Assembly (NCBI GenBank): GCA_003214315.1
Contig: QCLU01000011.1
Coordinates: forward strand, 1 to 53,138
From: Prochlorococcus sp. AG-418-D13
GTDB taxonomy: Bacteria > Cyanobacteriota > Cyanobacteriia > PCC-6307 > Cyanobiaceae
DNA length: 53,138 bases
Direction: 5' to 3'
The position numbers and the translations under genes were made by a program. Positions 1 through 8,609 of this stretch are shown here, in pieces (the stretch's first letter is position 1; each line of letters starts with the position of its first letter). Under the pieces are notes generated by a model that was not told the DNA's origin, searched no databases, and saw only the letters and a list, made by a program, of their open reading frames with translations.

Positions 1-2
1 GT

Positions 3-19
3 GATACATACGATGTATC
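3..19. repeat. 7-bp inverted repeat in gene-free left end
   Basis: GATACAT and ATGTATC are perfect complements separated by three bases. No T-run follows, so this is not an obvious intrinsic terminator. The rest of 1-256 is AT-rich and holds no gene that I can support. Confidence 0.35.
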
Positions 20-256
20 TTGAATATTTTAGAAGACTATATGCATCAATCAAATAAGTTTTTAATTTAGGCTCGCTTGTTTTTATAACATTTCCTTAAG
101 TAATAGCTATATAAACAAAAAACATTCTCAAAACTTTTTAATAAATGAAATTGTAAATTTAAATACAAGTTCCTGTTTTAATAATAATTTTTCTAAAAAA
201 TTTTGATTTAAACTTTAAACATCATTTAAATTTTAATGCATAGATTTTTGATATAG

Positions 257-1219
257 CTATTCAGATGATTTTATTGTTTTGATCTTATCCCAAGTAGTTT
301 CGAATATATCCGAAAAAATAAATATTACTGGTCTATCTTTTATAATTATATTTGCAGATATACTCTCTCCAGCTTTGAGAAAATATTTTTTATCATTTTT
401 TTCAATAAACTGTTTTTCTAAAGATATTATTGTTTCATAATAAAAATTAGGATCATTTTGCGAAATGGTTTTAGATTCTTCTGCGATTGATTTAATTTTC
501 CCTTCGATATCACCATAAGTTGTAAATGGAAAGGCATCTACTCTTACATCAACTTTCATTTGTTGTCTAAGCTGCCCAATTTGCGAATTTGGAATATAAA
601 TTTTCGCTTCAAGTGGAGTATCAGGTATTACTTTTAGAAGTAATTCCCCATTCTGTGCAAAATAATCTTTAATTAATTTTTGGGATTCAAAGATTTTTCC
701 TGTCACGGGTGATTTAATTAAAGTTTTACTTTTTTTGTATCTGTTCTCTTTAATTTTTATCCTTGTTTGTTCTATTTTTGAATTTATTTGATTTAATTTT
801 TCTATCGTATTATAAATATTTAAGTCAGAGGAAGCTCCTTCTTTTTTAAGGATAATATAACTTTTTAATAACTCTTTATTTATTTCTTTTTCATTTTCTA
901 ATTCTTTTATTTTGTTTTTAAGGGAATCTTCTTGATATTGGTAAATCTCATCTTCTAGTTTAATTAACACAGTATTTTTCTTAACTTTCATACCCTCCTC
1001 AATATATATTTCTAATATATTTCCATCCATATTTGATTTTATAGATTTTATAGAACCAGTGTTTTCGATCTTTCCCCTTGTTGTAATTACTTCATCTATT
1101 CTTAGATAAGCTGATAAAATTATTCCAAGTCCAATTAGGGAGCAACTAGATATAAGTAGATATTGAATCCATTTTTTTGGTGGATTGTATTTTATTTCCT
1201 GTTCATCATTATTAATCAT
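257..1219 (-). CDS. HlyD-type membrane fusion protein (type I secretion adaptor)
   Basis: Periplasmic adaptor expected to link the inner-membrane ABC exporter encoded just upstream to an outer-membrane channel. It has a short cytoplasmic N-terminus, one membrane helix at about residues 17-39, a first half-lipoyl segment at about 55-92 (DGNILEIYIEEGMKVKK), a Lys/Glu-rich coiled coil to about 165, the second half-lipoyl segment (SPVTGKIFES), and a beta-barrel region to the C-terminus. At 320 residues it is shorter than classical HlyD because of a short coiled coil. It is the last gene of a minus-strand operon and starts 11 bp after the ABC gene ends. No TolC-like gene or obvious secreted substrate lies nearby, so the cargo is unknown. 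Confidence 0.88.
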   Translation of the reverse strand: MINNDEQEIKYNPPKKWIQYLLISSCSLIGLGIILSAYLRIDEVITTRGKIENTGSIKSIKSNMDGNILEIYIEEGMKVKKNTVLIKLEDEIYQYQEDSLKNKIKELENEKEINKELLKSYIILKKEGASSDLNIYNTIEKLNQINSKIEQTRIKIKENRYKKSKTLIKSPVTGKIFESQKLIKDYFAQNGELLLKVIPDTPLEAKIYIPNSQIGQLRQQMKVDVRVDAFPFTTYGDIEGKIKSIAEESKTISQNDPNFYYETIISLEKQFIEKNDKKYFLKAGESISANIIIKDRPVIFIFSDIFETTWDKIKTIKSSE

Positions 1220-1230
1220 AGATTACATTC

Positions 1231-4161
1231 TTAAAAAGTATTTAGATCGTGAAGCATTTTATATCTGCCATTTTTATTTAATAAAGTGTTATTATCCCCT
1301 TCTTCAATTACTTTGCCTTCATCAATAACGAAGATATTATTAGCTTTTTTTAAAGAATATACGCGATGAGTTATGAAAATAATATTTGTCTTAAAGGCGA
1401 GATTTGTTAAGTTATTAATAATTTTTTTCTCTAATAATATATCAAGTGCACTGGTTGATTCGTCTAAAATTATTAATCTAGGTTTTGTCAGCAATACCCT
1501 TGCCAATCCTAATCTTTGTTTCTGCCCCCCAGATAAATTACTACCTTTTTCACCTACATAACTTGCGTATGAATTTGGCATTAAATTAATAAATTCTGTT
1601 GCACAAGCAATTTCAGCAGCCTCTTTAATTTCTTCATAAGTGGCATCAGGTTTTGTTAAGGCTATATTTTGAGCAATTGAACCATCAAAAATAAATGTCT
1701 CTTGAGGTACATATCCTATTTGTGTCCTTAGTGAGTTTATATCTACTTTTGAAATATTGTTATTATCGATAAAAATCTCACCTTCAGTTGGATCAAAAAA
1801 TCCCATTAGTAGTTTCATAAGAGTACTTTTCCCAGATCCACTTTTGCCAACTATGCCTACAAATTCTCCAGGGTTAATATTTACCTTTATATCCTTCAAT
1901 AAAAATAGTTGATCTGAATTAAATTTAAAAGAAACATTCCTAAAAGAAATATGTCCTTCAATATTTGGAAGGTATGGAAGATTATCACTTTTTATTTCTC
2001 TCTCATTTTTTGAGTCAACTATATCTGATAATCTTTCTAATGCTAATGAAGTTTCTTGAAAATTTTGCCACAAACTTGTCAATCTTAAAATCGGATTTGT
2101 TACGTAGCTTGATAGTATTCTAAAAGCTATTAGTCCACCTAAAGTCATTTCACCTTTTAGTACTAATCCAGCTCCTATCCAAATAACAATTAGACCAGAT
2201 AGCTGTTGCAAAAATTGATTTGCTGAACCTGCTGCAACACTCGTAATAGTATTATTAAATCCAGCTTTAATCTGATTTGAATAAAATTTCTCCCATCTCA
2301 TTTCAGTTTGCATTTCAAGTGATTGCCCTTTTATTGTTTCTATTCCATTAATTGATTCAACTAAATGGCTTTGGACTTTAGCATTGAATTCTGCTTTTTC
2401 CCTTAATTGTCTTTTTACTATTGGAGAAACAAAAATTGTAAGAAAAACAAAAAAAGGTATTACCGCCAAACTTAATAATGTTAATTTTACTGAGTAAAGC
2501 ATCATTACTATTATGTAAATAACTGAAAAAACAGCATCTAGAGTTATGGTTAATGCTGTTCCGGTCATAAAGTTTCTTATTTTTTCAAGCTCGGAAATTC
2601 TGCTGCTTACTTCTCCCACTCGCCTTTTAGAAAAGTAATTGAGAGGTAATCTGTAAAGATGTTTTATAATTTTTGAACCCAATGAAATATCTATCCTATT
2701 TGTGATATCTGAAAAAAGATACGTTCTCAAAGTTCCAAGTAAACCTTGAGAAAAACTCATTATTATTAGCAATATACCAAGTACATTTAAAGCATTTAGA
2801 TTTCCTTGACTTATAACTGTATCAATAATTTGTTGTATAAGTAATGGATTAAAAAGAGCTAGAAGTTGTACAAAAAAGCTTGAAATTACAACTTGTAATA
2901 ATGAGTATTTATATTTTTTAATTGAGGGAAGAAACCAACCAAATCCAAATTTAAAAGATTTATTGGAAGATAAGTGTTCTATTCCTACTAGTTGTAATTG
3001 ATCAACTTTAAAATTATCTAATAATTTATTTATATCTATCCATTGTTGATCCTTTAAGGGATTACTTACTAGAAAATTATTATTTTGATATTTCCAAAGA
3101 ATTTGATATTCATTTTTAAAAATAAATAATGCTGGTAGTGGAGTTCTTTTGAATTGATCAACATTTTGAGGTTTAAAGTTTGTTCCAGTTAAACCAATAA
3201 GATCTAATATTGTTAATAAATTTGAATTATCTAGATCAGAAATTTCATCTGCTTTTAAAAATTTAGATAGAAGTCTTTTTGCAGCAAATCTTTGAAAAGG
3301 AAGTTCATGAAATATGGATAACATTTTTAAACAGACAAATAATTGATTTCTTTTTTCTTTTGTCCTGAAATGTGGAAATTTTTCATTATTTAATTTCCCA
3401 TACCATTCTTGAAATGTTTCTTTCTTAGAATTTTCATTTAACTGTCTAACCTTTGTTTCTTTTTCCATTTCTTTTTTCTGAGTAAAAGATATTGGACTTT
3501 GGAAATTTGGTATTTTTAAAATCCTTGATTTTATTTGACTTAAAGTTTCTAATTTAGAACTTTTATTTATAAGCTCACCTTTTTTTAAATATTTAAAGTT
3601 TTTACTGCATGCAAAATAATTAAATCCTGAATTATTAAAAATTGGATTAATTTCAATTTCAGGTTTTTTCCCGAAATATGTTTTTGATAATTTTAATAAA
3701 TTCGTATCTGATAATTGGTTGTATATATTTGAATTCCTTATACATGAAAAAATTTCTGGAACTGAAGTATAAATAAATTTTTTATAAAGTTTTGGAAATT
3801 CCTCTATCAGCTTTAAAAATACATCAGATGGTAAAATTTCTAAATCAACTGAAGTTGAGGAAACCAATGTTTGCTCTTGAATATCAGATAATATATGTTC
3901 AGCTCCAAAAACTTCTCCTTCTTTATAACTATTCAGCAAATGAAGATTATTTTTGTTCTCAAAAATGCATCTTACTTTTCCACTTTTGATTCTAATTAAA
4001 CCTGGAAAAATATCTCCATAAGAATTAATTTCTTCTGCTTGATTATACTTTTTATTTATTAAAAAGCCTCTTATTTCATTTAATTTTTTATTAGGTAAAT
4101 CAGCGAATATATTATTCCATTTCCTTAAAAATTCTTTATTGGATTGCGATTTATATATCAT
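1231..4161 (-). CDS. ABC exporter with cNMP-binding and C39-like domains
   Basis: A 976-residue exporter of the peptidase/HlyB class. The order is an N-terminal cyclic-nucleotide-binding-like domain (about 15-125), a long linker, a C39-peptidase-like domain (about 270-400), a six-helix transmembrane domain (about 418-705) and an ATPase domain (about 735-970). The ATPase has an intact Walker A (GKSGSGKST), signature LSGGQKQR and Walker B LIILDE. I see no catalytic Cys/His pair in the C39-like region, so it probably docks cargo rather than cleaving a leader, as in HlyB. Its ATG shares one base with the stop codon of the preceding rotamase gene (TAATG), which implies translational coupling. The cNMP domain suggests ligand-gated export, but this is an inference. 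Confidence 0.9.
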   Translation of the reverse strand: MIYKSQSNKEFLRKWNNIFADLPNKKLNEIRGFLINKKYNQAEEINSYGDIFPGLIRIKSGKVRCIFENKNNLHLLNSYKEGEVFGAEHILSDIQEQTLVSSTSVDLEILPSDVFLKLIEEFPKLYKKFIYTSVPEIFSCIRNSNIYNQLSDTNLLKLSKTYFGKKPEIEINPIFNNSGFNYFACSKNFKYLKKGELINKSSKLETLSQIKSRILKIPNFQSPISFTQKKEMEKETKVRQLNENSKKETFQEWYGKLNNEKFPHFRTKEKRNQLFVCLKMLSIFHELPFQRFAAKRLLSKFLKADEISDLDNSNLLTILDLIGLTGTNFKPQNVDQFKRTPLPALFIFKNEYQILWKYQNNNFLVSNPLKDQQWIDINKLLDNFKVDQLQLVGIEHLSSNKSFKFGFGWFLPSIKKYKYSLLQVVISSFFVQLLALFNPLLIQQIIDTVISQGNLNALNVLGILLIIMSFSQGLLGTLRTYLFSDITNRIDISLGSKIIKHLYRLPLNYFSKRRVGEVSSRISELEKIRNFMTGTALTITLDAVFSVIYIIVMMLYSVKLTLLSLAVIPFFVFLTIFVSPIVKRQLREKAEFNAKVQSHLVESINGIETIKGQSLEMQTEMRWEKFYSNQIKAGFNNTITSVAAGSANQFLQQLSGLIVIWIGAGLVLKGEMTLGGLIAFRILSSYVTNPILRLTSLWQNFQETSLALERLSDIVDSKNEREIKSDNLPYLPNIEGHISFRNVSFKFNSDQLFLLKDIKVNINPGEFVGIVGKSGSGKSTLMKLLMGFFDPTEGEIFIDNNNISKVDINSLRTQIGYVPQETFIFDGSIAQNIALTKPDATYEEIKEAAEIACATEFINLMPNSYASYVGEKGSNLSGGQKQRLGLARVLLTKPRLIILDESTSALDILLEKKIINNLTNLAFKTNIIFITHRVYSLKKANNIFVIDEGKVIEEGDNNTLLNKNGRYKMLHDLNTF

Positions 4162-4895
4162 TAAAAACTATTTAGCAAATTTTTTACAAAATCTCTTGTT
4201 ATAGAATTTATATATTTATTTCCTAATTCTAGTGAAATTTTTGTACTAAGCAAATCATCGAGTATTGCATAATCAATATTTTTTAATTTACAAATTATCC
4301 ACCATCCATCGATTTCTATAGGAGAATTTACTTTATCAATAGTAGAATTTTTTAAACAATCTAAAAGTTTTGGATGTGGTAGGTTAGCTCTGACTGGTCC
4401 AATTATTCCTTTTGAAAATCTTTCGCTTCCTTCAGAATATTGAAGAGATAAATCTTCAAAAGATTCATTATCTTCAGTAATTTTGAAATATAGTTCATTT
4501 GACAAGTTTTTATTTTTAGTTCTTAAAAGTTGGTAGGTAATAAGATCATATGATGACTTTTTTTCATTAAATTCAATTGATATATCATTGCTGAAATTTT
4601 CTTTGCACCAATCTATCCAAAGGGATTTTCTTATCAATATGTTGAAGAAGTTTTCTTCATTCTTTATCTCTTTTATAGGGAAATCAATTAATTCATTAGT
4701 TATTTGTTGATCAAATTTTTTGAACCAATTATTAATCAATAATTTTTTATCTTCGGAGGATTTAGGAATATTTTCCTTTATAGTCTCTAATATTATTGAT
4801 TCTTTGATAATTAATTCAAATAAGTTTATCTCAGATAATTTCTTGTAATCATTAATGTCAAAATTTATTTTTTTTAAGATTGATTTTTTAGACAT
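4161..4895 (-). CDS. Parvulin-like peptidyl-prolyl isomerase of the secretion operon
   Basis: A 244-residue protein whose C-terminal half (about 115-215) resembles the PpiC/SurA rotamase domain, including the ELYFKIT strand, the FEDLSLQYSEG helix and the following RFSKGIIGPV turn. There is no signal peptide, so it is probably cytosolic. It is the first gene of the operon with the ABC exporter and the HlyD-like adaptor and overlaps the exporter gene by one base. Rotamase-like partners are often found with peptidase/HlyB-type exporters in cyanobacteria. A role in preparing the cargo for export is inferred from this context only. Confidence 0.75.
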   Translation of the reverse strand: MSKKSILKKINFDINDYKKLSEINLFELIIKESIILETIKENIPKSSEDKKLLINNWFKKFDQQITNELIDFPIKEIKNEENFFNILIRKSLWIDWCKENFSNDISIEFNEKKSSYDLITYQLLRTKNKNLSNELYFKITEDNESFEDLSLQYSEGSERFSKGIIGPVRANLPHPKLLDCLKNSTIDKVNSPIEIDGWWIICKLKNIDYAILDDLLSTKISLELGNKYINSITRDFVKNLLNSF

Positions 4896-5094
4896 ATGGA
4901 GTTTTCTTTAAAATATTTTTTGGATTAATTCTGAATTTGAAAACTTAAAGATTAAACTTATTATTTATAACTATAAATTTATATAATATTTTTGACCATT
5001 GTAAGGTGTAAAGATCAAAGGTCTATTTGTTGAATTTATTATAAGTTTATTAATATTTTAGAGAGTATTGGATAGTAAATTTTTTTAATTGATT

Positions 5095-5370
5095 TTATAA
5101 AGTTACATTTTTGGTCATTATTATATAATTCCTGTTTACTTGATAATTTTTATTAGGAGGATTTATTTGATTTTTAATTAAAAAAATAAAAGTATATATT
5201 AACGGTAGAAGTAATGATGTCGCAGCAAATAAAGCAATTACCTGGTTCAACCTAATAAATGGTTTTTTTACAAGATCCTCTCCACACAAGCCACAAATCA
5301 AAGTACCTTTTGAGGATTGTTTTTGAAATTGATATTTAGGATTGCAATATGGGCAATAATATTGAACCAT
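5095..5370 (-). CDS. Small membrane protein with N-terminal zinc ribbon
   Basis: The 91-residue product begins with CPYC and, about 20 residues later, CGLC, a typical four-Cys zinc ribbon. One membrane helix follows at about residues 46-68. I do not recognise a named family. It stands alone between the secretion operon and a strong terminator. The 200 bp between it and the rotamase gene hold no gene that I can support. Confidence 0.65.
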   Translation of the reverse strand: MVQYYCPYCNPKYQFQKQSSKGTLICGLCGEDLVKKPFIRLNQVIALFAATSLLLPLIYTFIFLIKNQINPPNKNYQVNRNYIIMTKNVTL

Positions 5371-5427
5371 TTTAAAATTTTATTGTTTTAATCATTATCT
5401 ATAAAACCAGAAGAAAGTCATCTTATT

Positions 5428-5461
5428 AAAAAAAAACGAGGGCTTATTTAAGCCCTCTTTT
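5428..5461. terminator. Bidirectional intrinsic terminator
   Basis: GAGGGCTTA and TAAGCCCTC are perfect 9-bp arms (5438-5446 and 5449-5457) with a two-base loop, preceded by a run of A and followed by a run of T. It would work best for minus-strand transcripts, whose T-run is the longer. The nearest minus-strand source is the gene-poor stretch to its right or read-through from the zinc operon. Confidence 0.8.
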
Positions 5462-5539
5462 ATCTCTTAGTTATATTTTTTACTGAAGTTAATAACGCAC
5501 CTAAATCATGGATCCATGTTGCTAACTTCTATTAAGCTA

Positions 5540-5760
5540 ATGCTCACCAAAATTAACTAATTGTCTTTAACTGGGGCAAAAACTCTAGAATTAAGCTTGT
5601 TTCTTAAAGGGCACCTAAACGATGCAGAAGAAGGAAGCTTAGACATTAATAAAAAATAATTGGAGCAGTTAATTAAATTAGTTCGGTTTATTCCGAAATT
5701 GCAGGCAGGCTATCGATCATTTTGAAAGACCTCCTAGAACTCAACAATATAAAATTAGGA
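5540..5760 (+). pseudogene. Possible decayed gene (about 70 codons, several stops)
   Basis: One reading frame starting at ATG 5540 gives protein-like text (for example LSLFLKGHLNDAEEG and LEQLIKLVRFIPKLQ). It is interrupted at 5558 (TAA), 5657 (TAA), 5723 (TGA) and 5735 (TAG). This could be a degraded coding gene of unknown family. Two alternatives cannot be excluded: a minus-strand peptide of 29 codons in the same place, and a structured minus-strand RNA ending at the terminator at 5438. The whole gene-poor stretch runs from 5462 to 5932, and I see nothing else in it. Confidence 0.3.
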
Positions 5761-5932
5761 AAATATTTCTCTAATGACAATCCGTTTTTATACGCATTGC
5801 TTTTTAATTAAAAATGTCCGAAAGTAGTAATCAATCGCGTTAATTTTTTTGAGATATTTTTAGTAAGTTTTGCTTATTTCTTTTGATATTTAATTCGACT
5901 ATCTTAATTTTAAATAATTGAGGAAATCTTTT

Positions 5933-6097
5933 ATGAAACTTTCAAAAAATGATAGTAAAACTGATAAATCTAATACATCTAATCCTATAGACGAATATTT
6001 TCAATGTCTCTCATATTGCGATATTCACCCAAAAGGGATAGACAATGACTGCGAGGTCATTTGTATGGAAAGACATCTAAAAGCTAACTATTGGTAA
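5933..6097 (+). CDS. Small Cys-containing protein, 54 residues
   Basis: Starts at an ATG with AGGA about 9 bases upstream. The N-terminal 18 residues are polar (KLSKNDSKTDKSN). The C-terminal part has four cysteines in CLSYC, DNDC and VIC, followed by MERHLK. This pattern suggests a small metal- or disulfide-binding protein. The family is not recognised. It lies convergent to, and 18 bp from, the end of the zinc-operon WD40 gene. Confidence 0.65.
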   Translation: MKLSKNDSKTDKSNTSNPIDEYFQCLSYCDIHPKGIDNDCEVICMERHLKANYW

Positions 6098-6115
6098 TTA
6101 ATAAATTTCTACTTA

Positions 6116-7189
6116 TTATTTAAATCCCTTTGAAAAAAGGTTAGTACGAACTTTAAATTTCCATACATTTACCACCCCTTTTGCATTAACTGCTGCAAGT
6201 GCACAATCATCAGGTCTCCAGGAGATTTCCCCTACTAAATCTCCTGCGAATGCAGCTCCAACTGGATCACCATTGCCGTCTTTTTTTAGAAAACTTGCGA
6301 CAACAGAACCATCTCTTGATCCTGAGGCTACAAGCATGCCTTTATTTGAAAAGGCTAGGCTAGAAATAGGTTCGGTATGGTGCCATAGCTCTCCCGGCAT
6401 AGTTCCCTCGGGACCGTCACCTATAAAGCTCCACACTGTAATTCTTTCACTGCCACTAGTTGCCAGTAATTTTCCACTATCGTCAAAAGAAAGGTGACTA
6501 GGTTTTCCTGGGTATCCTGTCATTTCAGCATCCATTCCGGTTGATCTTCTCCAAAAATGAACTGAATTGTCTTGACTCCCGCAAGCGACTATATCACCAT
6601 CAGGACTTAATTCCATTGAGACTAATGATCCTTGCCACTCGAGCTTTTGATTCGTTTTATTATTTACTATGTCAAAGAATGTTACTCTCCCGTAGCAGGC
6701 TGTAGCTAGTTCATTATTATTTGACCATTTTATTGCACTCACTGTGCTTGGATGATCATCTGATTCCCATTTTTCTTCACCAATTTCATTAAAAACATAT
6801 ACTTTTTTTGAAGAAGCCGCTGCAAGAAATATGCCATCATTTGACCACTTAAGATGCTCTACCCAAGCCTTGCCAAGATCGAGAGTTTTAATTACTTTAC
6901 CTTCGTGACAATTATATATTTGAATATTTCCATCTTGACCGGAAGTTGCAAAAATCTCTCCTTCTGGATGAATGGACATTGCTAATAGACCAGCAGAGTG
7001 TGTATTTTCTTTTTTCCAAATAATTTTCCCAGTATCTCCTTCAAAGGCAAAAATACCTCCTGCTACATCCCCAACAATGAATAACTTTCCTTTAATAGCC
7101 CAGCCACAAACTATGGCATAATCATTAACTTCAGCTGTCCATCCCTCGTGGAACATACCTCTTGGGCTAAATGATTCTATATCAGGCAT
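6116..7189 (-). CDS. WD40-repeat beta-propeller protein of the zinc operon
   Basis: The 357-residue product is made almost entirely of WD40-like repeats, recognisable by recurring segments such as MSIHPEGEIFATSGQDGNIQ, LKWSNDGIFLAAAS, MELSPDGDIVACGSQDNSVH and LAFSNKGMLVASGSRDGSV. About seven blades fit the length. There is no signal peptide, so it is probably cytosolic. Its start overlaps the end of the COG0523 GTPase gene by 13 bp, and it is the last gene of znuA-GTPase-WD40. The operon position suggests a scaffold or partner for zinc delivery. That role is an inference, because WD40 proteins are generic interaction platforms. Confidence 0.85.
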   Translation of the reverse strand: MPDIESFSPRGMFHEGWTAEVNDYAIVCGWAIKGKLFIVGDVAGGIFAFEGDTGKIIWKKENTHSAGLLAMSIHPEGEIFATSGQDGNIQIYNCHEGKVIKTLDLGKAWVEHLKWSNDGIFLAAASSKKVYVFNEIGEEKWESDDHPSTVSAIKWSNNNELATACYGRVTFFDIVNNKTNQKLEWQGSLVSMELSPDGDIVACGSQDNSVHFWRRSTGMDAEMTGYPGKPSHLSFDDSGKLLATSGSERITVWSFIGDGPEGTMPGELWHHTEPISSLAFSNKGMLVASGSRDGSVVASFLKKDGNGDPVGAAFAGDLVGEISWRPDDCALAAVNAKGVVNVWKFKVRTNLFSKGFK

Positions 7190-8532
7190 TTTTCAAAACC
7201 TTCTTTCATCTCTTTCTCGTCCAAATTTCTACCTATAAAAACAAGTTGGTTTCTACGAGGTTCGTTACCCCATTCCTTATCAGGTTGCGCTGTAAATAAC
7301 ATGTGTACTCCCTGGAAAACTATTCTCTGTGGGTTACCTGAGTAGCTAATGAAACCTTTAGTTCTAAATATATCCACCCCTTTTTCTGAGAGAAGTCTAC
7401 CCAACCAAGTATTAAGTTTTTCTGGATCAACATCTCCAAATCGTTCAATTGCAATGGACGTTACTTCATCATCGTGCTCGTGCTCGGCTTGCCAGAATCT
7501 TTCAATATTAAATGGGATCTCTTTTGAATTATTGTCTTCACTTTTAATGATTTTCATATTGAATTCTTCAGCAGTGTGCTGTGTATATAAACCTATCTTT
7601 GATCCCTTTTCGATATCTAATATGAATGATTTATTTCCTTTATCCTCCAATTTAAGATTTATATGTTCTCCAAATGGAATGATATTCCCAGGTTCTAAGC
7701 TTTTAGCTTTTTCTGCATAAAGTCTTACGGAGGATTCAGCACCATCTTTAAGTTCATCCTCACTCTCTCCTTGGTTAGCGATAGCTACTAGGGACATTTC
7801 TGGATCAGGTCCTTCTTCGAGCATTAATTCATATTTACCTGCAGCAAGATCGTAAACACCTGTCCATTCAAAAGGATATTCTGGCTCAAGAAATGTTGGC
7901 CTGCGTTTAAGGATCTGATCAAGATCAAATGCACTTAGATTTAAGACTGTTTCAATTGGTACTTTGGCATTCTCGGCTCGAATAATTCGAGTCATTCGAT
8001 TCATATCCCTCAATCTTGATTCAAGGGTATCTAATGCATCATCAGAGACTAAATCAGTTTTATTAAGGACAAGAACATCTGCAAATGCAACTTGTTCTGA
8101 ACTTTCATCACTCCTTCCTAGCTGCTGATCAATATGAGCAGCATCAACTAAAGTTACAATTCCATCAAGAGTAAATTCAGAACTAATTTCTTCATCCATG
8201 AAAAAAGTCTGAGCAACAGGACCAGGATCTGCTAAGCCCGTTGTTTCTACCAAAACATAGTCAAACTTATCTCTTCTTTTCATAAGGTTACCAAGGACTC
8301 TTATCAAATCTCCGCGAACGGTACAACATATGCATCCATTTGACATCTCAAATACTTCTTCATCAGCATTAATAACGAGTCCTTGATCTATACCTACTTC
8401 ACCATATTCATTCTCGATTACGGCTATTCTTTTACCATGCTCTTCACTTAATATTCTATTAAGTAAAGTAGTTTTCCCTGAACCTAAGAATCCAGTGAGG
8501 ATTGTTACTGGAACTCTATCTTTGATGCTCAT
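7177..8532 (-). CDS. COG0523 (CobW/ZNG1-like) GTPase, likely zinc chaperone
   Basis: A 451-residue G3E-family GTPase. Visible motifs are Walker A GFLGSGKTT (14-22), the metal-binding GCICC (66-70) that marks COG0523, ETTGLADP (96-103) and the base-specificity motif NKTD (157-160). A CobW C-terminal domain, starting near HEHDDEV at 351, ends the protein. Residues 221 to about 330 form an extra beta-rich segment absent from minimal family members. It resembles a segment of the neighbouring ZnuA. Position in the znuA operon argues for a Zn-responsive metallochaperone rather than a cobalamin role. The target protein is unknown. Confidence 0.9.
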   Translation of the reverse strand: MSIKDRVPVTILTGFLGSGKTTLLNRILSEEHGKRIAVIENEYGEVGIDQGLVINADEEVFEMSNGCICCTVRGDLIRVLGNLMKRRDKFDYVLVETTGLADPGPVAQTFFMDEEISSEFTLDGIVTLVDAAHIDQQLGRSDESSEQVAFADVLVLNKTDLVSDDALDTLESRLRDMNRMTRIIRAENAKVPIETVLNLSAFDLDQILKRRPTFLEPEYPFEWTGVYDLAAGKYELMLEEGPDPEMSLVAIANQGESEDELKDGAESSVRLYAEKAKSLEPGNIIPFGEHINLKLEDKGNKSFILDIEKGSKIGLYTQHTAEEFNMKIIKSEDNNSKEIPFNIERFWQAEHEHDDEVTSIAIERFGDVDPEKLNTWLGRLLSEKGVDIFRTKGFISYSGNPQRIVFQGVHMLFTAQPDKEWGNEPRRNQLVFIGRNLDEKEMKEGFEKCLI

Positions 8533-8609
8533 CTACAGATTTTTACTAAATAAACAATAATTTAATAATAGTAATAATAGGGAATGAAAACCGTTTTTAT
8601 TAGAAAAAT

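Noticed and set aside
1231..4161. Lanthipeptide (prochlorosin) exporter
   Set aside because: The C39 domain lacks visible catalytic residues, and there is no LanM or precursor peptide in the window.
7349..7720. Plus-strand frame of 123 codons
   Set aside because: It is antisense to the C-terminal half of the COG0523 GTPase, which has clear motifs.
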